The notes under the pieces: model-generated | Told to the model about the DNA's origin: nothing | Database searches by the model: none | Seen by the model: only the letters and a program-made list of their open reading frames with translations | NCBI GenBank assembly: GCA_016722655.1 | Contig: JADKIR010000004.1 | Coordinates: forward strand, 310,001-374,000 | DNA: 64,000 bases | Direction: 5' to 3' | Source of the DNA: Cytophagaceae bacterium | GTDB lineage: Bacteria; Bacteroidota; Bacteroidia; Cytophagales; Spirosomataceae | Program-made: the position numbers and the translations under genes | Shown here: in pieces, positions 42,817-50,534 of the stretch | How positions within the stretch are numbered: position 1 is the first letter of the stretch | Layout: the number at the start of each line of letters is the position of its first letter

Positions 42817-43737
42817 TCAATTTTTCTTTGATTCCCCAACGACAGATTTTATCATTTGTTTAAAATCAACCTGTTCGTTGAAGATTTCCACCTCTATATT
42901 CTCAAATACACCATCGGAGAAACGGTGTATTAGTTTTGGAGTTCCGAGTAGTTTTACTTCTTTCAAATCACCCGAAATTTTGCCTGAAATGATAGCTTTT
43001 GAAGAGGATACTTTTTGCCATTTTGTAATTTCCAGACTGAAGTCGGTGTTTCCTTTTCCGTTTACAAATCCGTATATTTCGGTGTGGGCAGTATTTCCAT
43101 CAGGTGTACCACTAAAGTTTACTTCGAGGTCTTTTGAAACGTATTTTGCAGGTGATTCTTTTGGATACAGAACTTGGATAGTTATGAGTCTTTCATCTGG
43201 TGTCTGAACGCTTGCAAACTGAAGTTGCATGTATGGTTTTTCAAGAAGACCTTTCACGCCTTTTCTCCAAAAAGAAGCACCTTTGTAGGTCACTTTTGCA
43301 TTCCAATTTTTTCCATTCAGTTTGGATTTAAAATTAACACTTGCGGTCTTTGCATCGGCCTCTGCTTTCATTTGGCTACTATTTACCTTAAAACCAGCAG
43401 GATATACTTTATAGTCTTTGTTAATATAATCCTTTCCTGTTGAAGGATTTTCGGTAAATTTTAAATCAAAATAGCCATATTCACCCGCTTTAACTTGACT
43501 CAATTCATCATTATTTTTGCCTGAAATTTTTACAATTGTAGCCGTAAATTTCCTTCCTGAAGGAGCGTAAATATCAATTTTATCATTCTTCTTGATAATG
43601 CCTGATAAAACCTCCATTCCTCCATTGAGTTCTGTATCTTTTTCTCCCAAATACAGATAACCCGTTTTCGCGGTAAAAGATTGAGCAATAGCTCCATTAA
43701 CTAACAACAATACAAAGGTTAAGTTAAAAAATCGCAT
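42817..43737 (-). CDS. Exported protein with an EF-Tu-domain-II-like N-terminal half
   Basis: A 306-residue protein with a signal peptide ending NGAIAQ. Residues 20-95 read GYLYLGEKDTELNGGMEVLS, IIKKNDKIDIYAPSGRKFTA, then VKAGEYGYFDL. This follows the order of a translation-factor beta-barrel (gain/loss of a regulatory loop, KxGDxxxI, then QAG). I cannot confirm that from the sequence by eye. The C-terminal half is a beta-rich domain with no recognised motif. It lies between two other exported-protein genes on the same strand. Confidence 0.6.
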   Translation of the reverse strand: MRFFNLTFVLLLVNGAIAQSFTAKTGYLYLGEKDTELNGGMEVLSGIIKKNDKIDIYAPSGRKFTATIVKISGKNNDELSQVKAGEYGYFDLKFTENPSTGKDYINKDYKVYPAGFKVNSSQMKAEADAKTASVNFKSKLNGKNWNAKVTYKGASFWRKGVKGLLEKPYMQLQFASVQTPDERLITIQVLYPKESPAKYVSKDLEVNFSGTPDGNTAHTEIYGFVNGKGNTDFSLEITKWQKVSSSKAIISGKISGDLKEVKLLGTPKLIHRFSDGVFENIEVEIFNEQVDFKQMIKSVVGESKKN

Positions 43738-43786
43738 AATATTTTGCTTTTAAGGATATTTCCAAAATTAATAAAATATAACAAAA

Positions 43787-44656
43787 TTAATAAACTTTAA
43801 AACCCGACATATCCGCCGCAATATTTAAACTTATGGCATGTCCAGAAACTTGAAAAAATGAAAATTTAACAGCATCATTTTGATCTAATCTAATTAAAAA
43901 ATTTGACTCGAGAGTTGTGAAATAATTATTATCAGTACTAAAGCGAGTAATATATTGTAAATTGAGGAAGGAATTTTTAATAATACCTATTTGTCCTATA
44001 AAGTCATATAAAGGTGTTGTAGTATTATGAAGATTAATTTTAACATTAAATGAATAAAGTCCACTTGAAGGGGCAGTAAAAACTCCAGTATTTTTGTTAA
44101 ATCCACTTCCATCATTGAACGTAGGGAAATTATAAGTCACTATTTCAGTATTTGAATAATTGGGAATGACAATAACAGGTGTAATTACCCTAAAGCCTAC
44201 CTTTTGTTCTTCCCAAGCCGGTGTAGCATTGCCTCTAGAAACTAAAACACTTCCCGCAGGTCCAACACTTTCGTTCTCAGCTTGTAAAGGGCCCGAAAGT
44301 CGAATTCCATTATTTGCATTTATTTTCTCAAATGCTGTAACTTGGCCAGTAGTGCCGTCAATCCTAAATCTAGGCAAGAAATTGGTATAAAAGTCCAAAT
44401 TGTTAAAATTCTGAGTACCGATTTCAAGATGGTCTGAAATAGCTTGGATATAACCTTTAAAATTCAAGGCATCATAAAAAGTCACGTATGGACTAGCACC
44501 CTGAAATCTTGCTACTTCACCTGACTTATTGATGTGAAGAGGAATGGCTGTGTTTATGGTTTGCCCAATTCCGATGCTATTTGGCAAAGTGGTAACTTGG
44601 GCAGAAGTTACCCTCGAAATTATAATAATTAGAAAAATAGTGACTTTGTTTTTCAT
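43787..44656 (-). CDS. Exported C1q-like domain protein
   Basis: A 289-residue protein with a signal peptide ending VTSAQ. The first half is like the shaft of tail-fibre or collagen-linked proteins (PLHINKSGEVARFQGASPY, LPRFRIDGTTGQVTAF). The second half has the C1q/TNF-like jelly-roll pattern: the segment GVFTAPSSGLYSFNVKINL is the diagnostic strand, and DAVKFSFFQVSG follows. C1q-like domains bind partners as trimers. It starts three bases after the stop of the upstream YadA-head-like gene, so the two are certainly cotranscribed. Confidence 0.78.
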   Translation of the reverse strand: MKNKVTIFLIIIISRVTSAQVTTLPNSIGIGQTINTAIPLHINKSGEVARFQGASPYVTFYDALNFKGYIQAISDHLEIGTQNFNNLDFYTNFLPRFRIDGTTGQVTAFEKINANNGIRLSGPLQAENESVGPAGSVLVSRGNATPAWEEQKVGFRVITPVIVIPNYSNTEIVTYNFPTFNDGSGFNKNTGVFTAPSSGLYSFNVKINLHNTTTPLYDFIGQIGIIKNSFLNLQYITRFSTDNNYFTTLESNFLIRLDQNDAVKFSFFQVSGHAISLNIAADMSGFKVY

Positions 44657-44659
44657 AAT

Positions 44660-46012
44660 TTATTCTTTATAAGTGATTAATGCTTTAAATGGCATATTTG
44701 CAAGTCCAGAGCTATTTCCATTTTTGTTAAGTATATAAAGGTTTCCTGCGGTCCAATAATAGTTGTATTCTAAAGATGCGTTTCCAGTATAATTTGCCGG
44801 AATAAATTGATTGTTAACCTCGGCCGTTACCACAATTGATAGTATTTTGGCGTCTGTGAGTCCGTGAGGGTAGGTGCCATTTACATTTGCTGCTGGCATA
44901 TTTCCAGTGATTTCAAGCATTTTTATATGTGGAGCAAATTGACCGAGTTTTGTATATCCCCATAAATCAACATTTGAATTGTTTCTTACTACAAATGCAT
45001 TTCTTCTGTCGAGGGGTGCAGAACCGGTACCCACAATAAAAATTGGGTTTGACGGGATTCTGCTATGAAGTGCATCATCGGGGTCAAAAATAATGACTTC
45101 ATTATACGATCCAAATATGGCTGTATTTGAAGAATAATTTTGTAACCCTTCTCCAAATGTAAATGAATTAGTTGCTTTATTTTCATTCGTCAAACCACCA
45201 ACAAAGGATGTATTTCCGAAATTCGAATTGCGATACCCAATTGTAAATCCATGCTGAGCAGTTGTATTGTTTTCATTGCCAACAGTGAATGAATTATAGC
45301 CTGATACAGAATTGAACCAACCATGATTAAAAGATAAATTTCCCCGGTTTTTATAATTGAAAATACTAGTTGGACCACTACTTATGCTTCCTTTGTTCGT
45401 TGAGTATTCAAAAAGGGGGCCACCGTAATAAACATCCATTATTTCTTCAAATGAGTTATCCAATGGAATGAATTTAAGAATGAATCCCTGACCAACCTGA
45501 GTGTTATTATTTGTTCGAAATGCAATTTCTATGTTTGGATTGCGGATAATAATCTTGTTTGGAATAGTAGTTGTTCCATTGAAAATATGAATCGGCTGTC
45601 CATAATCGTAAATAATTAAAGAATCACCCGCGTCAGGTATGTCCATAAGATCAAAGCTTATTTGATAACCACCAACACTTCCATCCAATAGACTAGCTGG
45701 TGAGATAAGGGCTCTTGCTGAAAATGCAACTCCCTGTAGGTAAGGGCCATTACCACCCGGATCGAAAATGGTTCCTCCAAGCCTACCATCTGGAGTTTGT
45801 ATGTTACTGTTGATAAGAGTATAGATATTAGAGTTGGGATTAACGTTTCGAATTGAAAAATCGCTTTGAACAATCAAACCTTTATTTCTTAATTCTAATT
45901 GAGTGAAAGGAGATTTAAGTAGTGCCCCACCGTTGGAGAGTTCCGAGGACTGGCAATGAACCTGGGATTTGTTTGCAATGACGATAAGCAATAATAATAG
46001 TATTTTTTTCAT
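44660..46012 (-). CDS. Exported protein with YadA-head-like 14-residue repeats
   Basis: A 450-residue protein with a signal peptide ending SQVHCQ. Around residues 224-307 are six consecutive 14-residue units with the pattern N-S-F-x-(V/I/F)-G, for example GYNSFTVGNENNTT, AQHGFTIGYRNSNF, GNTSFVGGLTNENK and ATNSFTFGEGLQNY. This is the repeat of the YadA/hemagglutinin head, a left-handed parallel beta-roll that trimerises. No YadA anchor is present. The last 100 residues form another beta domain ending FKALITYKE. The start overlaps the stop of a stand-alone LytTR gene by four bases. Confidence 0.75.
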   Translation of the reverse strand: MKKILLLLLIVIANKSQVHCQSSELSNGGALLKSPFTQLELRNKGLIVQSDFSIRNVNPNSNIYTLINSNIQTPDGRLGGTIFDPGGNGPYLQGVAFSARALISPASLLDGSVGGYQISFDLMDIPDAGDSLIIYDYGQPIHIFNGTTTIPNKIIIRNPNIEIAFRTNNNTQVGQGFILKFIPLDNSFEEIMDVYYGGPLFEYSTNKGSISSGPTSIFNYKNRGNLSFNHGWFNSVSGYNSFTVGNENNTTAQHGFTIGYRNSNFGNTSFVGGLTNENKATNSFTFGEGLQNYSSNTAIFGSYNEVIIFDPDDALHSRIPSNPIFIVGTGSAPLDRRNAFVVRNNSNVDLWGYTKLGQFAPHIKMLEITGNMPAANVNGTYPHGLTDAKILSIVVTAEVNNQFIPANYTGNASLEYNYYWTAGNLYILNKNGNSSGLANMPFKALITYKE

Positions 46013-46314
46013 GATCTTAAATTTATATTCTTACCCATTCTCCTGCTAATCAGCCCCTTATTTCCGGATTTACTAACAAATTCCTTTTCATAAATCGTAA
46101 GTTCAGCTAAGGGATTAATCAAAAAACTGCGATGAACCCGCACCATATTTTCGCCAAAACGCTCCTGAAGTTTTTGAAGATTGGTGGAGACCAGGATTCT
46201 TCTTCCGTTTTTCAGAAAAATATGAGAATAGCTAAAATCGGCCTGGATGAATTCTATTTCATCAGGCGACAGGTAGGTTCTGGAACCCACATGAATAGTA
46301 TTAATTGAAATCAT
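46009..46314 (-). CDS. Stand-alone LytTR DNA-binding protein
   Basis: A 101-residue protein that is a LytTR domain only, with the segment YLSPDEIEFIQADFSYSHIF, KNGRRILVSTNLQKLQERFG and VRVHRSFLINP. It has no receiver domain. The stop overlaps the start of the YadA-head-like gene (ATGA), so the regulator and the surface protein are made from one message. Upstream on the same strand are a LytS-like kinase and a complete LytTR response regulator. It may use the same binding sites as that regulator. Confidence 0.88.
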   Translation of the reverse strand: MISINTIHVGSRTYLSPDEIEFIQADFSYSHIFLKNGRRILVSTNLQKLQERFGENMVRVHRSFLINPLAELTIYEKEFVSKSGNKGLISRRMGKNINLRS

Positions 46315-46419
46315 GACCGGAAATATTTTTCCGAAAAATAATTTTTCCAGAATAACAAATCCATCACAAATGAATACTTAACAGACCAGAATGAATATCT
46401 GACGGATTTTGGAGGATAA

Positions 46420-48300
46420 TTAACGTAAGTCAGGGATTCTGATATTGACTTTTGTGCCTGTAGGATTTTTCAGGTCTTCTATTTCTACTTTTATTGACCA
46501 ATTGTAAATTTCAGAAATCAGATTTATGCGATTGGTAATCAGCTGCTCACCCATAGACTGATGCCCCGCCGGCCTGTTTTTGGTGGCTTCTTCGCGGCCA
46601 ATACCGTTGTCTTCGATTACGACAGACAAGTCATTACTTTTTTTGAAAATAGAAATTTTTATAAATCCCTGCTTATTTAAATTGTTAAAACCATGTTTTA
46701 TGGCATTTTCCAGAAAGGGTTGCAAAATAAATGCAGGTACATTTGTGGCCGACAAGTCAATAATTAAATCCCTGTCAATGAAATACTTAAATTTTCCTTC
46801 TGCCCGTTTTTGTTCGAGTCTCAGATAGTGTTCACAAAATACCAGTTCTTCGTTGAGGCTGATAATATGCTCCCTGCTTTTTTCCAAAATTGCCCGTATC
46901 AAATCCGAGAATTCGGTCAGGTATTCCGTGGCCTGATTGGTATCTTTTCTGATTATATAATTTTTGATAGAGTTGAGTGTATTAAACAAAAAATGAGGGT
47001 TTATTTGCGATCGCAGCAAGCTGAGCTCCGACATGGCATATTGTTGTTGCAGTCTTATTTGCTCAGTTTTGGTTTGAAAAAACTGTTGCAAAATGGCCAT
47101 TGTATATAAAATCACTTCGGCCAGTACTGCTAAATTGAAAACATAATTGGGATAGTACAACAAAATACTGGAAGAGGTTTTTGAAAAACCTAAGGTGCTG
47201 GAAATAAATCCAAAGATAACCCCCAAAAACAAAACGATACTTGCAGCCTTTAACAACGGTGGCGTGTAGAGGTTTTTCCATTTAAAAAGATTGATAATCA
47301 AATAAATACTCACTACCAGAATTAACAATTCGGAGATAAGGGTATTGTAAAACTGCCAATCATACCTTTTTAAAATCAAACTCAAAAACAATTCTACAAT
47401 TAGCAGAAAAATAAACGCCGGAATAATAATTCTGAAAAATGACTTCTGATTTTGCGTTCCCCGACTGTTTACTTCCAAAAATTCACTCAAAAAAAGCATG
47501 TAGAAAATCTGCGTACAAAGGATATAGAAATTTTGCCTGAGATCGATATTTAAGATTTCCGAAAAATTCAAGGGTGTTACGATAAAGGGCGAATAACTGA
47601 ATCCATAAATATTGAAGAGCAACATGGAAATAAGATATAGTGCATAATAAACCAGAAACCTTTGCCTGAGAAAATAATAAAGGGCCATCGCCATGATCAA
47701 AATGTAAAACAAAATGCTATACATGGCGGTATTGGTAAACATCGGTAACCTATTGTCATACAGATCTTTGAGCTTTATTTTAGCTTCCTCTCCAGCTGTT
47801 AATACCAAAGGATTTATTTCAAATTCTTTTCCGGTCAAATCATTGAATTTCAACAAAAAAACTGCCCTTTCTTTGGGTAAAAGGACTACTTTCAGAAATT
47901 TTTGGTCAAATCGGTATGGCCTCTTATTCTCCGGAAGGCTCTGTTTTGTAAATCCTGTTTGCACCCATTTTCCACTTGTAAACTTCCAGATTTCCTGTTG
48001 CTTAACCACCCCGGAACTCATTAACAGGGTATCAATGATGTTTTTGGGATTTTCGATACAAAATTTAAGGTAAAAATTGTACCTGAATTCCTCACCCAAA
48101 AGCCGTGGAATCTGAAATGAATTTAAAGGCATGAATTTTTTGGCGGAAATCTTTTCTTTTGAAAGTTGGCCCGTAGTATCGGCATAAAGTAAAACTTGGG
48201 AAATAGCATTAAATGGCTTGTTGTCAGTACTCCTGAAACAATCCTGAGATTTTGCCTGAAAAAATACAAACAACAGAAATATGAAAATGCTATTTTTCAA
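46420..48300 (-). CDS. LytS/YehU-type sensor histidine kinase with 7TMR-DISM sensor
   Basis: A 626-residue membrane kinase. The signal peptide is followed by an extracellular beta domain of the 7TMR-DISM type (about 25-175). Seven membrane segments lie at about 187-400, then a short coil. The phosphoacceptor region is SQINPHFLFNTLNSIKNYI at about residue 432. The ATP domain has AFILQPFLENAIKHGF and VVIEDNGIGREEA. It should phosphorylate the LytTR regulator encoded 66 bases upstream. The ligand is not evident; related sensors bind carbohydrates. Confidence 0.92.
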   Translation of the reverse strand: MKNSIFIFLLFVFFQAKSQDCFRSTDNKPFNAISQVLLYADTTGQLSKEKISAKKFMPLNSFQIPRLLGEEFRYNFYLKFCIENPKNIIDTLLMSSGVVKQQEIWKFTSGKWVQTGFTKQSLPENKRPYRFDQKFLKVVLLPKERAVFLLKFNDLTGKEFEINPLVLTAGEEAKIKLKDLYDNRLPMFTNTAMYSILFYILIMAMALYYFLRQRFLVYYALYLISMLLFNIYGFSYSPFIVTPLNFSEILNIDLRQNFYILCTQIFYMLFLSEFLEVNSRGTQNQKSFFRIIIPAFIFLLIVELFLSLILKRYDWQFYNTLISELLILVVSIYLIINLFKWKNLYTPPLLKAASIVLFLGVIFGFISSTLGFSKTSSSILLYYPNYVFNLAVLAEVILYTMAILQQFFQTKTEQIRLQQQYAMSELSLLRSQINPHFLFNTLNSIKNYIIRKDTNQATEYLTEFSDLIRAILEKSREHIISLNEELVFCEHYLRLEQKRAEGKFKYFIDRDLIIDLSATNVPAFILQPFLENAIKHGFNNLNKQGFIKISIFKKSNDLSVVIEDNGIGREEATKNRPAGHQSMGEQLITNRINLISEIYNWSIKVEIEDLKNPTGTKVNIRIPDLR

Positions 48301-48366
48301 AAAATGAATTTTTCTCCCGAAAGATAGAAGGATTTTTTTCTCAATAGAACCAAAAATGTAGCATTT

Positions 48367-49128
48367 TCAACGAATGGAATTATTGTCGACTAAAATAAGA
48401 CTTAAGAGTTTGGGTTTATTTATTCTGGAAACCGACAAAGTTTTTCCATCGGTCATAACCACCTGGCCTCCATCACCTCTGATATATTTCTTGATTTTTT
48501 TTATCTGAACAACCGCTGAATTGTGGATTCTGATAAACTTCGAGTCATCCAGAATTTTCTCAAATTCCCCGAGATTTTTGGAGACAACTATCTCACGATT
48601 AGTCAAATATATGGTAGTATAATTGCCCCAAGCCTGCAAATAATTGATTTCTTCCTGATCAATCATTTCAAATCCTTCGGTGTTAGGCACTGCAATGTGG
48701 CCACTTCTCAAATGATGAGACTTGATACCTTCCAATCTGGGCCCTATGTTTTCAAGATTTCGACTGGACCCGATTTTCTCTTTTAACCTTTCCACTGCCC
48801 GCATCAGTTTTTGACTACTCACAGGTTTTACCAGATAATCGACAGCATAAAAATCAAACGCACTGAGTGCATACTCCTGATGGGCAGTAACAAAAACCAC
48901 CTGATAATCAATACTTTTCTGACAAAGCAAAAAATCAAAACCCGACATTTGAGGCATAGTGACATCTAAAAAAACCACATCGATTTTGTTAGTGGCCAAA
49001 AACTGTAATGCTTCGGTAGAGCTGGTGGTAGCCTTCTCAATTTTTATCTCCGGACAATAGGTAGCAAGATCATGCGACAAAATTTCGAGATTAGTGGTTT
49101 CGTCGTCGAGCAGTAAAGCGGTTATCAT
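48367..49128 (-). CDS. LytTR-family response regulator
   Basis: A 253-residue protein with an N-terminal receiver domain, in which D55 in VVFLDVTMPQ is the phosphorylation site and DDE at 8-10 binds magnesium, and a C-terminal LytTR domain (about 150-253; TEGFEMIDQEEINYLQAWGN, FIRIHNSAVVQIKKIK). It precedes the kinase gene and forms a two-component pair with it. The two genes head a minus-strand row of seven, so the exported proteins downstream are probable targets. Confidence 0.93.
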   Translation of the reverse strand: MITALLLDDETTNLEILSHDLATYCPEIKIEKATTSSTEALQFLATNKIDVVFLDVTMPQMSGFDFLLCQKSIDYQVVFVTAHQEYALSAFDFYAVDYLVKPVSSQKLMRAVERLKEKIGSSRNLENIGPRLEGIKSHHLRSGHIAVPNTEGFEMIDQEEINYLQAWGNYTTIYLTNREIVVSKNLGEFEKILDDSKFIRIHNSAVVQIKKIKKYIRGDGGQVVMTDGKTLSVSRINKPKLLSLILVDNNSIR

Positions 49129-49412
49129 TCAGTATTTGAAAATCTTAATAAGCAAATAATAAAATTCCGTATCAATAATCCGTATGTTTTTTGGTATTTG
49201 CAATATCCTGAAAAAAATATTTGATAGTATAAGTTTTTTATTTTGTGGAAATCGAATTTCAAATCCCAATCAATAGTCCTTGTTAAGATTTTAAAAAAAA
49301 TCCCGATATAAAACATAAAAAACCTACGCTAAATCCAATTTTCTTTTGGATTTTATGGAAAAAAAATTAAATTTGAAATGAAAATACTTTGTAAAAACTA
49401 AAAACCTAAATT

Positions 49413-49544
49413 ATGCCTCAGAAAAAACGACTGTACACTCAGGTGTATCAAAAACCTCAATTAATCAAGCTCGGAAAAGTAGGGAAAATCACCCTAAAAA
49501 CCGGCTCAATAGCCGACTTTGGTAGCAATAAATATGCTCCCTGA
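49413..49544 (+). CDS. 43-residue peptide with lasso-type leader motif
   Basis: A short open frame coding for 43 residues. The leader pattern Y-x2-P-x-L-x3-G-x5-T of lasso-peptide precursors is complete: Y12, P15, L17, G21 and T27, as in YQKPQLIKLGKVGKIT. After T27 follow LK and a tail TGSIADFGSNKYAP. If T27 is taken as position -2, the core is 15 residues starting with Lys, with Asp at position 7; a Gly, Ser, Ala or Cys start would be normal. No lasso cyclase or leader protease gene lies in the window. It is 36 bases before a T9SS-protein gene on the same strand. Coding status is inferred. Confidence 0.6.
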   Translation: MPQKKRLYTQVYQKPQLIKLGKVGKITLKTGSIADFGSNKYAP

Positions 49545-49580
49545 TCTGATTTCATCAATAAATACTTAAACCTAAATTTT

Positions 49581-50507
49581 ATGAAAAAAATATACTTTTT
49601 AATTATTTTTTTATTGGCAATTAATACAGCCAATGCCTACGTCACTTTTATATCTGCAACTTGGGGTGCAGGGGGAACTCAAAGAATATTATGGTTTAAT
49701 TCCAATACCGCTTTCGGTCAAGGCGTAATGGCTCAATTAAGATATACTTTGGGAGGTGACCCAACCCAAATTTACACAGGTTTTGTACCTGGAGTATTTG
49801 ACGATGCCACCGTTGCTGGTGCAAACTTCAGGGTTGTTATCCCTATTAGTGATGCGGCAAGTGGTGGATCTCAAACGGTTCATACTAATGCCCTCAATAT
49901 TTATTACGAAGGTGCTAAATCTGATTATGGTACCACAAACAATGGATTTGAATATACCGGGTTTCAATTTTTGGCTTCGGGCCCCTTACCTGTCAACATA
50001 ATCTCTTTTGACTCAGAAGTTACTAATAATCAATCCGTAAAACTCATCTGGAAGACAGCCTCCGAAACCAACAATCAGTATTTTGATGTTCAGCGAAGTG
50101 CTAATGGCAAAGATTTTACGATGATAGGCAGAGTAAATGGAAAAGGTAATACACAAGAAACCATTTCCTATGAATACACTGATAACCAACCCAAAAATGG
50201 CATTAATTATTACAGATTAAAACAAGTTGATTTCAATGGGAAATCTGAATATTCTAAAATTATTGCCGCTCAGGAGATTTCCGGTCTTACAAAAGTATAT
50301 CCTAATCCTGTAAAAGATATTTTACAAATCAATGATAGCCAGGTAGTTAAAGAAATTGAAATTATTGATTTCAGCGGAAAAATATTCTACAAAAAAGTGG
50401 TTGGAGGAGATACCTATGATGTTTCGGCTGTACCCGCCGGAAATTACATTTTACTATTGAAAAAACAAGACAATTCGATATTGACCGAAAGGATTATCAA
50501 GAATTAA
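49581..50507 (+). CDS. T9SS-exported protein, type A sorting domain
   Basis: A 308-residue protein with a signal peptide ending NTANA. The first 135 residues are a Gly/Thr-rich beta domain with no recognised motif. A fibronectin-III-like part follows (about 138-220; SVKLIWKTASETNNQYFDVQ, GINYYRLKQVDFNGKSEYS). The C-terminal type IX sorting domain (about 228-308) has KVYPNPVKDILQI and VPAGNYILLL. It should be released or anchored outside the cell by T9SS. The small lasso-like gene precedes it and the amylase gene follows by 27 bases. Confidence 0.87.
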   Translation: MKKIYFLIIFLLAINTANAYVTFISATWGAGGTQRILWFNSNTAFGQGVMAQLRYTLGGDPTQIYTGFVPGVFDDATVAGANFRVVIPISDAASGGSQTVHTNALNIYYEGAKSDYGTTNNGFEYTGFQFLASGPLPVNIISFDSEVTNNQSVKLIWKTASETNNQYFDVQRSANGKDFTMIGRVNGKGNTQETISYEYTDNQPKNGINYYRLKQVDFNGKSEYSKIIAAQEISGLTKVYPNPVKDILQINDSQVVKEIEIIDFSGKIFYKKVVGGDTYDVSAVPAGNYILLLKKQDNSILTERIIKN

Positions 50508-50534
50508 TCTTTCAAAATATTCCATTTTTTAGAT

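Noticed and set aside
49413..50507. Complete lasso-peptide biosynthetic cluster
   Set aside because: Only a leader-like precursor is present; no asparagine-synthetase-like cyclase, RRE protein or transglutaminase-like protease is found in the window.
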